From the NCBI GenBank assembly GCA_966212505.1, contig CBIHRS010000026.1, positions 1 to 64,000 on the forward strand: 64,000 bases of DNA, read 5' to 3'. The translations under genes and the position numbers were made by a program. The DNA is from CAMLIZ01 sp966212505 (GTDB taxonomy: Bacteria > Pseudomonadota > Gammaproteobacteria > Burkholderiales > Burkholderiaceae_C). How positions within the stretch are numbered: position 1 is the first letter of the stretch; each line of letters opens with the position of its first letter. Under the pieces are notes generated by a model. It worked only from the letters and a program-made list of their open reading frames with translations. It searched no databases and was not told the DNA's origin. Shown here one piece after another: positions 50,495 to 59,349 of this stretch.

Positions 50495-51304
50495 ATGGTC
50501 AGCAGTCACCACGAAGATCTGTCCAGCATCGCGCCTCGCGTCGCGATGCTGTTCACCAACCGCTGGGCCGAGGCTGCGGTGGCCGAAGCACTGCAGAACG
50601 CGGGCATGGTGGTCGACAAGTACAGCGGCGCGCTCGCGCTGGTGGCCGCGCTGCATTCGCCCAAGGCCGACATCGCGGTGGTGGAAGACCACGGCGTCCA
50701 CCTCACCAGCTGCCTCGCGGCCTTGCGATTCCGCGGTGCGGCCACGGTGCCGATCGTCGCCGTCGGGCAGGGCTCCACGCAGGAGATCGCCCGCGCGCTG
50801 CGCCATGGCGCGGCCGACTACGCCGTGCTCGGCGAGGCGATGGAGTCGCTGGTCAACCGCGTGCGTGCGCGCATGGAGGTGTGCCGCCATCGCGACCAGC
50901 CGTCGTCATTGCGGGTCGGCGTGTGCGAGCTCGACGAGCCGTCGCGCACGCTGCGGCACCCGGGCGGCGAGTTCCAGCTCACCTGGCGCGAGTTCGCGCT
51001 CGCCTGGGTGTTGTTCGAGCATGTCGGGCAGGTGGTCAACCTCCACACGCTCTCGCAGCAGGTGTGGGGCCGCGATGTCAGCGTCGCCAAGCGCACGATC
51101 GAGCAGCACATCAGCCGCCTGCGCCGCAAGCTGATCGCGGCCTGCACCGACACGCGCGAGGCGGTGCAGGTGCACGCCATCCACAACGTGGGGTACCGGC
51201 TGGTGCTCGAGCCGCGGCAGCTGGCGGAGGCGAAGGGCAGGGGCGCGGGGCCGGAGGCCGACAGCCTGCCGTTTCCATTCGACAGCAGTTTCTCCGCCGC
51301 GTGA
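50495..51304 (+). CDS. hrpG: HrpG-like OmpR-family master regulator of the T3SS
   Basis: 269 residues from the ATG at 50495, which has GAGG 6 nt upstream; an ATG at 50483 lacks a ribosome site. The winged-helix domain is clear (WREFALAWVLFEHVGQVVNL, AKRTIEQHISRLRRKL, IHNVGYRLVLEP). The receiver-like half keeps a VVED acidic position but lacks the N-terminal acidic pair (AMLFTNRW) and the usual Lys (YAVLGEAMES). HrpG regulators activate hrpB/hrpX transcription. The downstream 6-TM kinase on the same strand is a candidate partner. Confidence 0.82.
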   Translation: MVSSHHEDLSSIAPRVAMLFTNRWAEAAVAEALQNAGMVVDKYSGALALVAALHSPKADIAVVEDHGVHLTSCLAALRFRGAATVPIVAVGQGSTQEIARALRHGAADYAVLGEAMESLVNRVRARMEVCRHRDQPSSLRVGVCELDEPSRTLRHPGGEFQLTWREFALAWVLFEHVGQVVNLHTLSQQVWGRDVSVAKRTIEQHISRLRRKLIAACTDTREAVQVHAIHNVGYRLVLEPRQLAEAKGRGAGPEADSLPFPFDSSFSAA

Positions 51305-51414
51305 CCGCGGCGCTGCCGGCCTTGGGAATGTGCGGATCTCCCTCTTTCGAGGGATGCGCCCTTCCTCCGGAGGGCTATGCTGGGCGGAGCCGCGACGCCC
51401 CGCCCGCTCACGCC

Positions 51415-52716
51415 ATGACAGAAGACCCGCAGAGGCAGCGCAAGCTCCAGCAGCACCGCCTCCGGATGACGCTGCTTTCCATCACCAATTCGGCTCTGCA
51501 GTCCGGAGTGCTGGTGCTCTATGCCTGGGATGGCCAGCTGCCATGGTCGGTGCTGCTGGGGTTCTTTGTTGCAGCGGTGGGTTCGACCGCCGGTTTCGCG
51601 CTGGTGGTGCGCCAGGGCTGGAACCTGCGCTTCAACGACCCGGGCATGCTGAAGGCGCAGATCGTCACCGCCTGCCTGGTGCAGCTCGGTGGCCTGATGG
51701 CAGCGCCCCAGCTGTGGGTGCTGTTCCTGATGGCGCTGTGCGTGACCTTCAACTTCGCGATGATGAATTTCGAGCCCCGGCAGTTCACGCTTGCGTGGCT
51801 GCTGCTCGGGGCGTCGATGGGGCTGGCGCTGTTCTTGATCCGCGGCCGGATCGCGCCATTGCCCGCCACCGACTTCGGCATCTTCGTGCTGTGGCTGTTC
51901 TTCGTGCTGTGCCTGCGCCAGCTCACCGCGATCGGCGCCCAGTTCAGCACGCTGCGCCACAAGCTGGTCGAACGCAACCGCGACCTCTCCGCCTCGCTCG
52001 ACAAGCTGGAACAGCTCGCGGGGCAGCAGCGCCTGGTCGAGCGCGAGCGCATCGCACGCGAGCTGCACGACACGCTGCTGCAAGGCATCCAGGGGCTGAT
52101 CCTGCGCTTCCAGTCGGTGGCCGAACGCATCCCTCCCGACGGCCCGGCGCGGCAGATGATGGAAGAGGCGCTCGAGAAGGCGGACCAGGTGCTGGTCGAA
52201 GGGCGTGACCAGCTCGCGATGCTGCGCGTGGCCTCCAGCGCCGGCGCCGACCTCGGCGGCGCATTGAGCACCGCCGGCGAAGAACTCTCGCTCGACTATC
52301 GGGTGGCGTTCCAGCTGGCGCTGCACGGCCAGCCGCGCGAGCTCGAAGGGCAGGTTGGAGACGAGGCCTACCGTGTCGCGCGCGAGGCGCTGCTCAACGC
52401 CTTCCAGCATGCCGGTGCGACGCAGATCGATGCGGTGCTCACCTACGGCAGCGACATGCTGCGCGTGGAGGTGCGCGACAACGGCGCCGGCATCGATGCG
52501 CAGATCCTCGCGGACGGCTGCAGCGCGGGCCATTCAGGACTGCCGGCGATGCGCGAGCGTGCACGCCGGCTCGGCGGCTACCTCAGCATCCGGCATGAGG
52601 AGGGCAGCGGCACCGTCGTCGAGCTCTCGGTGCCCAGTGCGCTGGCCTACCGCGCGCCCCAGCCCGAACAGCGCCGCCCGCTCGACTGGCTGCGCACCAA
52701 CATCGGCGAGTTCTAG
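51415..52716 (+). CDS. 6-TM sensor histidine kinase (HisKA_3)
   Basis: 433 residues from the ATG at 51415. Residues 18-170 carry about six membrane helices (LLGFFVAAVGSTAGFALVV, AAPQLWVLFLMALCVTFNF, FGIFVLWLFFVLCLRQL). A coiled linker leads to the HisKA_3 helix with ELHDTLLQG and to an HATPase_c domain (EALLNAFQHAG, DNGAGID, GLPAMRERARRLGG). The membrane domain is homologous by eye to that of the GGDEF protein at 57096-58232. It lies 110 bp after hrpG, so co-expression is possible. Confidence 0.9.
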   Translation: MTEDPQRQRKLQQHRLRMTLLSITNSALQSGVLVLYAWDGQLPWSVLLGFFVAAVGSTAGFALVVRQGWNLRFNDPGMLKAQIVTACLVQLGGLMAAPQLWVLFLMALCVTFNFAMMNFEPRQFTLAWLLLGASMGLALFLIRGRIAPLPATDFGIFVLWLFFVLCLRQLTAIGAQFSTLRHKLVERNRDLSASLDKLEQLAGQQRLVERERIARELHDTLLQGIQGLILRFQSVAERIPPDGPARQMMEEALEKADQVLVEGRDQLAMLRVASSAGADLGGALSTAGEELSLDYRVAFQLALHGQPRELEGQVGDEAYRVAREALLNAFQHAGATQIDAVLTYGSDMLRVEVRDNGAGIDAQILADGCSAGHSGLPAMRERARRLGGYLSIRHEEGSGTVVELSVPSALAYRAPQPEQRRPLDWLRTNIGEF

Positions 52717-52718
52717 CG

Positions 52719-55700
52719 CTAGCGCCGGGTCTTCGGCAGTGTTCGCGCGCGGCCGGCCCCCGGCCGGTGGCGCCACCACCAGCCGATCAGCCGCTGCAGC
52801 AGCGAAGCCTGCAGGTAGGCCCGGCCCGCCGGCACCGCCAGCGTCACCGTCGTGCCCTTCAGCCGACCCTCCGCCTCCTCCCCGGTGGACAGATGCAATG
52901 CACCGCCGATGCGTTGCAGGCGCTCGCGCATCACCACCAGGCCCCAGTGTCCCGGCTGGCGGCCCAGGTCCAGCACGGCCGGGTCGATGCCGCGGCCGTC
53001 GTCGCTGACCTGGATCGTGAAGAGGTCGTAGCCGTAGTGCAGCCGGGCCACGATCTCGCGGGCCTGCGCGTGCCGCAGCGCGTTGAGCATCGCCTCGCGC
53101 GCCGCGCCGTAGAGCTCGTCGATCACGGTGGGCTGCAGCTCGCGTTCACGGCCATCGACCTCGACGCGCGCCTCGGCTTCGCCCAGGCTCAGCTCGGCTG
53201 CAGCGCGGCGCAGCTGGCCGGGCAGGTCGGTGTGCGGTTCGTTCATCGCGCGCAGTCCGCTGACACGATCGCGCGCCTCGGCAGTGGCCTGCTCGGTGTA
53301 TTCGATCGAACGCTCGAGGATGCGGCGCGCGGGCTCATGCTGCGGCAGTCGATCGACCGCCACCTGCAGCCGCAGGATCAGCGCCTGGATGCTCTGCAGC
53401 AGCGTGTCGTGCAGCTCGCCAGCGATGCGGTCGCGCTCCTGCTGCCGTTCGCGCAGCCGTTCGCCGAGCTGCCGTGTCACGTAGCGCATGCGCAGCCGGT
53501 ACGCGCCATACAGCAGCGACAGGCCGAGCAGCAGCGCCAGCAGCCGCACGGCCCGGGTCTGGTGCCATGCCGGCTCCACGGTGAAGTCGAGGGCGGCCTC
53601 GCCATAGGCCCACACGCCGTCGTTGTTGGCCGCGGTCACGCGGAAGCGGTACTGCCCGGGGCCGAGGTTGGTGTAGTAGGCGACGCGGCGGTTGCCGGCG
53701 TCCTGCCAGTCGGCGTCCACCCCGTCGAGCCGGTAGCGGAACTGCACCCGCTCGGGGATCGCGAGGCTGAGCGCGGTGTAGCCCACCTCGACCGCGCTGG
53801 TGCCGGGCGGCAGCGAGATCTTCGACCCAGCCGGCCGCTCGATGCCGCCGGCCTTCAGCGAGCGCACCGCTATCGGCGGAGACAGCGGGTTGGAGGGCAC
53901 CGCCTCGGGATCGACCCACGCCAGGCCGCCGTCGGTGGCGAACCAGAGCCGCCCGTCGGCCCCCTGCACCGCGGAGGGCAACGGCGCGATCTGCGCCGGC
54001 GAACCCTCGACGCCGTCGCGGTGATCGAAGCGCTCGAAGCGCGGCCGCTGGGCGGGGTGCGCGATGAAACGCGCCAACTCGTCGGCCGCGATGTGCGAGA
54101 CGCCGCCCGTCCCGTTGAGCCACAGCTCGTGCTGCGTGGTCTCGACGATGCCGGACACGCCGGCGAACAGGGTGCCGTCGTTCCCGGCCAGCGGATGGAA
54201 GCGTCCGTTGCGCCACAGCGAGACGCCGGCATCGCCGCCGACCCACAGGCCGCTGTCGCCGGGCTGCAGGCACAGCACATTGCCCACGTCGAGCCCGCTC
54301 GCGGCATCGAAGACCTGGGCGCGCCTGTCCGCGAAGCGCACGACGCGATTGCCCGGGTAGCCCAGCCACAGCACGCCCAGGCGGTCGAGCGCCATCGTGA
54401 TCGGCTTGCCGGGCGGCAGGCCGTCTCGGCCCGACATGCGGGTCCAGCCCGTCGGGTCCAGGCGGTGCAGGCCGCCGGCCGACAGCCACAGGCTGCCGGC
54501 GGCATCCCGCGCGATCGCTTGCACGATCTGCCGCCCGGCGACGCCGAGCGGTGCTTCCACCTCGGTGGGCCTGGCGCCGGCCAGGCGCCACAGCCGCCCG
54601 TCCATGTTGCCCAGCCACAGCGAGCCGTCGCGGTCGCGGTAGGCCGCGGTGATGTCGGGCCCGAGCAGGGCCTGCTCGTGCCGTCCGTCGGCGTCCACGC
54701 GCAGCAGCCGGCCTTCCTCGCTGCTGACCCACAGCGCCCCGCCGTCGGCCGGCGCGATCGCCAGCCTCGAGAAGCCGGCCGGCAGCCCCACGCGGGTGAG
54801 CTTGGTGGGCCGGAAACGGTCGAGCCCGCGGTTCGTGCCCACCCAGACCAGGCCCTCGCGGTCTTCGAGCATCGTGTAGACCTGCTCGCCGGTGAGCCCG
54901 TCCACGACCGTGAACGGCGGCTGGGGGCGGCGCGCCTCCTGCGGGCTGCTCATCGGCGGCTGCCGGGCCAGGCCTTCCCCGGCGGCGCTCCAGACGCCCG
55001 AGGCGCGGTCGAACAGCACCTGGCCGCGGCCCTGCGGCCCGGGCAGCCAGCCGCCGGGCTGCAGCCGGCCCGAGGGGTCGTAGCGGGCCCAGTCCGCGTG
55101 GCCGTCGGGCACCCACACCGCGCCGTCGGCTGCTTCGACCATGCGCAGCACGTCGCTGTCGCTCGCCGGCCCGATGTCGCGGAACAGCGTGTCGTCGCGG
55201 CCGCGGCGAAACAGCCGGTGGCCCGAGCGCACCCACACCGTGAGCCGGCGGTCGACCAGCACGTCGACCGTGCGGGGCTGCGTCGGCCCGGCGGCTTCCC
55301 AGCGGCCGTGCCGGAGACGGTAGATGCCGCTGGCGGCCGCGGCCCACACCGTCTCGTCGCTGCCGGCCGCCAGGCGCAGGATGGTGCGGCCCGGCAGGCC
55401 CTCGGCGCTGCCGTAGTGGGTGAGCCGGTTGTCCTCGTAGCAGGTGATGCCGCCGAACACATCGCCGATCCACAGCGCGCCCGATGGCGACACGAGCAGC
55501 GAACGGATGTTGCTCGCCGGCAGCCGCTGTCCCGCCAGCACCTGCACCGCCTCGAAGCGCAGCCCGTCGAAGCGGAACAGGCCGGTCGGCGTGCCGACCC
55601 AGAGCCAGCCGTCGGGCGTCTGCGCAAGCGCGGTCACCGGGCCGGGTGCACCGTCCTTCACCGACCAGCCGGTGTGGTGCAGGCCCATGAAGGCCGGCGG

Positions 55701-55799
55701 CAGCTCGCGCGCGAGCGCCTGCCGTGGCGAGGCGGCAAGCAGCGCACAGGCCGTCACGGCCAGCACGACGGACCAGAGCCTTGCGATGAGGAGCGTCAT
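52719..55799 (-). CDS. second two-component-regulator propeller sensor histidine kinase
   Basis: 1026 residues with a signal peptide (SVVLAVTACALLAASPRQALA). It has periplasmic propeller blades (GWLWVGTPTGLFRFDG, LVWVGTNRGLDRFR), a Y_Y_Y domain (FRYRLDGVDADWQDAGN), one membrane helix (LLALLLGLSLLYGAYRL), HisKA_3 (GELHDTLLQSIQALIL) and HATPase_c (DDGRGIDPAVLDLG, WGLVVMRERLQRIGG). It is a close paralogue of the kinase at 889-3936. It converges on the 6-TM kinase gene with a 2-bp gap and is divergent from the harpin-transglycosylase gene. Confidence 0.92.
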   Translation of the reverse strand: MTLLIARLWSVVLAVTACALLAASPRQALARELPPAFMGLHHTGWSVKDGAPGPVTALAQTPDGWLWVGTPTGLFRFDGLRFEAVQVLAGQRLPASNIRSLLVSPSGALWIGDVFGGITCYEDNRLTHYGSAEGLPGRTILRLAAGSDETVWAAAASGIYRLRHGRWEAAGPTQPRTVDVLVDRRLTVWVRSGHRLFRRGRDDTLFRDIGPASDSDVLRMVEAADGAVWVPDGHADWARYDPSGRLQPGGWLPGPQGRGQVLFDRASGVWSAAGEGLARQPPMSSPQEARRPQPPFTVVDGLTGEQVYTMLEDREGLVWVGTNRGLDRFRPTKLTRVGLPAGFSRLAIAPADGGALWVSSEEGRLLRVDADGRHEQALLGPDITAAYRDRDGSLWLGNMDGRLWRLAGARPTEVEAPLGVAGRQIVQAIARDAAGSLWLSAGGLHRLDPTGWTRMSGRDGLPPGKPITMALDRLGVLWLGYPGNRVVRFADRRAQVFDAASGLDVGNVLCLQPGDSGLWVGGDAGVSLWRNGRFHPLAGNDGTLFAGVSGIVETTQHELWLNGTGGVSHIAADELARFIAHPAQRPRFERFDHRDGVEGSPAQIAPLPSAVQGADGRLWFATDGGLAWVDPEAVPSNPLSPPIAVRSLKAGGIERPAGSKISLPPGTSAVEVGYTALSLAIPERVQFRYRLDGVDADWQDAGNRRVAYYTNLGPGQYRFRVTAANNDGVWAYGEAALDFTVEPAWHQTRAVRLLALLLGLSLLYGAYRLRMRYVTRQLGERLRERQQERDRIAGELHDTLLQSIQALILRLQVAVDRLPQHEPARRILERSIEYTEQATAEARDRVSGLRAMNEPHTDLPGQLRRAAAELSLGEAEARVEVDGRERELQPTVIDELYGAAREAMLNALRHAQAREIVARLHYGYDLFTIQVSDDGRGIDPAVLDLGRQPGHWGLVVMRERLQRIGGALHLSTGEEAEGRLKGTTVTLAVPAGRAYLQASLLQRLIGWWWRHRPGAGRARTLPKTRR

Positions 55800-55825
55800 G
55801 GGACGCGCATCTTGCCTCGGCCGCG

Positions 55826-55887
55826 TTCGGGCGGCCCGACGTCGCTTCGCTTCCGCCGCTGTTCCTGCGCCCCGGTCGCCGGATAGT
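55826..55887 (+). promoter_or_regulatory. PIP box and -10 of the harpin-transglycosylase gene
   Basis: TTCGG (55826) N15 TTCGC (55846), then GATAGT at 55882-55887 after 31 bp, one mismatch to YANNRT. The gene starts at 55931. Confidence 0.8.
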
Positions 55888-55930
55888 GGGCGGACGACTC
55901 CCCCAACCCGACCCAGCGAAAGGAACGACC

Positions 55931-57004
55931 ATGAGCAATGCCATCGACGCCGTCAGCGGTGCATCGGGCAGCAAGCTGGTGGGCCGCCTGATGGCCAACA
56001 CCATGCTCGACGTGATGATGCAGATGATGCAGGCCGCCGGCGTGCAGCCGAGCCAGGGCACGCAAGGGGCGCTGCAGGAGCTGCGCAACCTGATCAATGG
56101 CAACCTGAAGCAGGCCTGCGGGCAGTGCGCGCCGCCGTCCGACGATCTCGAAGACGGCCTGCAAGGCCTGGGTGGCCCGCAGGGCCCGGGCCAAGCCGGC
56201 GGCCTCAACGGCAACGACCTGAATCAGATGGTGGGCGGCCTGCTGCAGATGCTCAACGGCGTGATGCAACTGCTGGCGCAGCTGTTGAAGGCGATGCAGG
56301 GTGAGGGCGCCCAGGGCCAGGGCGGTGGTGGCAGCGACGGTGGCTTCCAGCCCTCGCCCGAGGCGGGCAACTTCGGCAACAGCCTGCCGCAACCCCCCGG
56401 CGCGCCGCTGGAAGGGGGCGCTGGGGCGGGCGCTAGCCCGTCGCCTGCGGGGCCTTCGCCCACCGCGGGCACTCCGACGCCGACGGCCGGCAGCCCGTCG
56501 CCCACCACGGGCAGTCCGTCGCCCACGGCCGGCAGCCCGGCGCCGGGCAACGTGACGGCCGACCCCGGCAAGGGCCCCTCGGGCATGCCGGCCGAGCTGT
56601 GGCAGGGCTGCGTCGAGGCCGGCAAGAAGACCGGCGTCGATCCGTACGTGCTGGCCGCGCAGATGGAAAAGGAAAGCCAGTACGGCAAGGCGCTGGCCGG
56701 CAGCCCGAGCGCCGGCGACGGCCTGATGCAGGTCGAGCCGAGCACGCGCCAGGCCTACGCGGGCAAGTTCCAGGAGAAGATGGGCCACGCCTACGACCAC
56801 AACAACCAGAAGGACCAGATCGCGATGGCCGGCGTGATCCTCGCCTCGAAGGGTGGCGACACCAGGAACATGCTGCAGAAGTACAACGGCGGCGACAACT
56901 GGACGCCCGGCACGACCGACTCCTATGGCCGGGTGATCAAGGCCGACGAGTACGCGTCGACGGTGCTGGCCAAGGCGCAGGAGATGAAGGGCGCCGCGGT
57001 CTGA
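55931..57004 (+). CDS. harpin-lytic transglycosylase fusion (HopP1-like architecture)
   Basis: 357 residues from the ATG at 55931 behind AAAGGAA. Residues 1-125 are a harpin domain paralogous to the protein at 34107-34622 (LMANTMLDVMMQMMQAAG, GALQELRNLINGN, LLQMLNGVMQLLAQLLKAM). Residues 176-203 are four copies of a seven-residue SPTAGSP-type unit. The C-terminal domain (about 217-357) is an SLT-like transglycosylase with catalytic Glu248 in QMEKESQYG, then DGLMQVEPS and LQKYNGGDNW. There is no signal peptide, so it is expected to leave via the T3SS, like HopP1 of Pseudomonas syringae. A terminator follows. Confidence 0.85.
   Translation: MSNAIDAVSGASGSKLVGRLMANTMLDVMMQMMQAAGVQPSQGTQGALQELRNLINGNLKQACGQCAPPSDDLEDGLQGLGGPQGPGQAGGLNGNDLNQMVGGLLQMLNGVMQLLAQLLKAMQGEGAQGQGGGGSDGGFQPSPEAGNFGNSLPQPPGAPLEGGAGAGASPSPAGPSPTAGTPTPTAGSPSPTTGSPSPTAGSPAPGNVTADPGKGPSGMPAELWQGCVEAGKKTGVDPYVLAAQMEKESQYGKALAGSPSAGDGLMQVEPSTRQAYAGKFQEKMGHAYDHNNQKDQIAMAGVILASKGGDTRNMLQKYNGGDNWTPGTTDSYGRVIKADEYASTVLAKAQEMKGAAV
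56456..56539 (+). repeat. four tandem 21-bp repeats in the harpin-transglycosylase linker
   Basis: Four in-frame 21-bp units (56456, 56477, 56498, 56519) encode SPTAGTP, TPTAGSP, SPTTGSP and SPTAGSP. They form a Pro/Thr/Ser linker between the two domains and could vary in copy number between strains. Confidence 0.85.
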
Positions 57005-57012
57005 TGCGTGGG

Positions 57013-57044
57013 GCGGGGCGCTGCGGTGCGCCCCGCGTGATTTT
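57013..57044 (+). terminator. terminator after the harpin-transglycosylase gene
   Basis: GCGGGGCGC (57013-57021), a 6-nt loop, GCGCCCCGC (57028-57036), then GTGATTTT. It starts 9 bp after the stop at 57004. Confidence 0.7.
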
Positions 57045-57095
57045 GTGCCCGCCGACCGGCCTCAGGGTCGGGAGGACGCTGCCGACAATCCCCTG

Positions 57096-58232
57096 ATGTC
57101 GTTTCCGCTCGATGCGAAGACCCGGCTTCGCACCCGCATCACGCTGCAGGCGGGGCTCGAGTACGTTGCCACCAGCAGTTTCCTCGCCCTCTACTGGTGG
57201 CTGGGCAAGCTGGACGCGGCCGTCGTGCTGAGCTTCGTGGCGATCGCGCTGTGCAACAACACCCTGTTCCTCGGCTGCATCGTCAGCGGCTTGTCCAAGC
57301 GCTTCAAGGATCCGTCGATGACGGCGATCCAGATGTTCGCCTCCTGCGGCCGCGACCTCTTCGGCATGTTCGCAGCGCCGGGGCTCTGGTACCTGTTTGC
57401 CTTCAACCTCTTCATCGCCTTGCCCTTCGGCAGCCTGCAGTTCGACCGCCGCACCTTCGCGGTGACGTGGCTGCTGGTGTGCGTGGGCCTCGGCGGCACG
57501 CTGGCGCTGCTGCCGCGGCCGCTGGCCATCGCCTTCGACACCGTGCAGGACAAGCTGGTGCTGTGGCTGTTCCTGTCAGCGGCACTGGCGCGGCTGATGA
57601 TGTTCAACGCCCGCATCTCCGATCTGCGCAGCAAGCTGCGCAACAAGCTCGCCGAGCTCGATGCGGCGACACGGCAGCTGGCCGAGATCGCGACGCACGA
57701 CGAGTTGACACGGCTGCCGAACCGGCGCGAGTTCAACCACCGGCTCGCGCAGGAATGGGAGCGTGCGCAGCGCGGGCTCTCGGCCTTTCACGTGGCCATC
57801 GTCGATGTCGATTTCTTCAAGCAGGTGAACGATCGCCACGGGCATCCCGCCGGTGACCGCGTGCTGCAGGAGATCGCGCAGCTGCTGTCGCGCACCATCC
57901 GGCAGACCGATGTGGTGGCGCGCGTGGGCGGCGAGGAATTCGCGACGCTGCTGATCGGCCATCCCGACGAAGAGGTGCGGGCCGCGCTCGAGCGCCTGCG
58001 GCTCGCGGTGGAACGGCACGACTGGGCGCACCGCATCGCGGGGCTGAGCGTCACCGTCTCGATCGGCGCGGCTGCATGGCAGCCCGGGTGCAGCAGCGAA
58101 CAGGTGCTGCAGTGGGCGGACCAGGCGCTGTACAGCGCGAAGCGTCTCGGCCGCAACCGCGTCGAGATCCACGCCGAGCGGCGCGCGCCCCACGGGCGCG
58201 ACGCGCGGGCCGAGCCGGTCCCGATGGCCTGA
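57096..58232 (+). CDS. 6-TM diguanylate cyclase
   Basis: 378 residues from the ATG at 57096. About six membrane helices fill residues 20-175. The GGDEF domain follows with HDELTRLPNRREFNHRL, VDVDFFKQVNDRHGHPAGD and the active-site GGEEF; RQTD lies five residues before it, an I-site for product inhibition. The enzyme would make cyclic di-GMP at the inner membrane. The membrane domain aligns by eye with that of the kinase at 51415-52716 (FxDPxM, then AAPxLWxLF). No good ribosome site is seen. Confidence 0.93.
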   Translation: MSFPLDAKTRLRTRITLQAGLEYVATSSFLALYWWLGKLDAAVVLSFVAIALCNNTLFLGCIVSGLSKRFKDPSMTAIQMFASCGRDLFGMFAAPGLWYLFAFNLFIALPFGSLQFDRRTFAVTWLLVCVGLGGTLALLPRPLAIAFDTVQDKLVLWLFLSAALARLMMFNARISDLRSKLRNKLAELDAATRQLAEIATHDELTRLPNRREFNHRLAQEWERAQRGLSAFHVAIVDVDFFKQVNDRHGHPAGDRVLQEIAQLLSRTIRQTDVVARVGGEEFATLLIGHPDEEVRAALERLRLAVERHDWAHRIAGLSVTVSIGAAAWQPGCSSEQVLQWADQALYSAKRLGRNRVEIHAERRAPHGRDARAEPVPMA

Positions 58233-58270
58233 GGCCAGCTGGGGCGAGCGCCGCTCCATCGCGTGTCGGC

Positions 58271-58295
58271 GCGAAGCCGTCGACAGCACCGCGAA
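58271..58295 (-). promoter_or_regulatory. PIP-box match facing away from the F-box gene
   Basis: GCGAA (58271) N15 GCGAA (58291) is an exact PIP box on the minus strand, yet the nearest gene start is the plus-strand F-box gene at 58419. No YANNRT -10 follows leftward. It may be inverted, act at a distance or be chance. Confidence 0.35.
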
Positions 58296-58418
58296 GCTGC
58301 GGCGGCCGCTCCGCTGCGCAAAGCTCACAACTCCTCTATCGGGCCGCCACGCGGGCCCCGCCGCCGCCACACTCGAAGGCTGTCGTACACCGTTGCCGCA
58401 GGGAGCAAGACCAAGACC

Positions 58419-59315
58419 ATGGACAGACTCAACATCGGCCGGGCGCCCTCGCCGCTGCCGCGCAGCGACGACCCTCAGCCCGGCGTCTCCGCGCGCCCGG
58501 CGGGCCACGCGCTGCCCGAGCATGCCGCGCTCGCGCCGCGGCGCGGCAGCCAGGGCAGCGCACCGCGCCAGCCCGCCTCGCTGACCACGCTGCCGTTGGA
58601 GCTGCTGCAGCAGACCGGCTCCTACCTGTCGGACAAGGATCTCGCCGCGCTCGCGGGCAGCTCGCGGCAGATGCATGCGGCGTTCGTCGACGAGCTCGAC
58701 AAGCGCCACGGCGTGGCGCACCACGAGGCGGCGCAGGGCCTGCAGCAACTGCTGCGGTCTTTCGGCTCCAGCGACACGCCGGCGCGCGACACCCAGGCGC
58801 TGCGCGACGACGTGTCGCGCTGGGCGCGGCGGCTGCGGCCCGAGCGCCTCGCACCGGCCGCGGCGGCGTTCGTCTCGCAGGCGCTGCATGGCATTGCCCC
58901 GCAGCAGGCCGCCGCCGCGCTGCATGCTTCGCTGGAGATGGCGCAATCGCTGCCTTTCGGGCCGCAGGGCCAGGTGCTGAAGACGGTGCTGCAAAGCCAC
59001 CAGCTCAACCGCCTGCGCGATCCGCAGGAGGCCGAGGCCGTGTTCACCGAGATGCGCAACGCGACGCTCTCGCACCTGGACCGGCCGGAGTTCATGGGCC
59101 TGTTCAAGGCGCTCGTGCACGACCAGCTGCCGCAGCTGCCCACCGAGGTGGGCCAACGCATGCAGCAGCGTTTCCAGGCGCTGCTGCCCCACCTGCGGCC
59201 CGGCGAGCGGCGCGAGATGCAGCAGATCCTCGCGCAGGGCGAGAAGCTGGCGGCCACCGCGGCCGGCATCCGCGACGTGCGCGCGCGGATCGCGGCGCTG
59301 AACCCGCGGCGCTGA
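58419..59315 (+). CDS. F-box domain effector candidate
   Basis: 298 residues from the ATG at 58419. After a disordered Pro/Arg-rich start (1-53) comes an F-box-like motif at about 55-92: LTTLPLELLQQTGSYLSDKD, then LAALAGSSRQMHAAF, matching the LPxELxxxIxxYLxxxDLxxLxxxxR pattern. The remaining 200 residues are helical (RWARRLRPERLAPAAAAFV, EMRNATLSHLDRPEF). F-box proteins recruit substrates to SCF ubiquitin ligases and in bacteria occur mainly as translocated effectors, such as the GALA proteins of Ralstonia. No leucine-rich repeats are seen. T3SS export is inferred from context. Confidence 0.7.
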   Translation: MDRLNIGRAPSPLPRSDDPQPGVSARPAGHALPEHAALAPRRGSQGSAPRQPASLTTLPLELLQQTGSYLSDKDLAALAGSSRQMHAAFVDELDKRHGVAHHEAAQGLQQLLRSFGSSDTPARDTQALRDDVSRWARRLRPERLAPAAAAFVSQALHGIAPQQAAAALHASLEMAQSLPFGPQGQVLKTVLQSHQLNRLRDPQEAEAVFTEMRNATLSHLDRPEFMGLFKALVHDQLPQLPTEVGQRMQQRFQALLPHLRPGERREMQQILAQGEKLAATAAGIRDVRARIAALNPRR

Positions 59316-59349
59316 GCCGCGCCGGCATCACGCGCACAATCGCGCCCCG

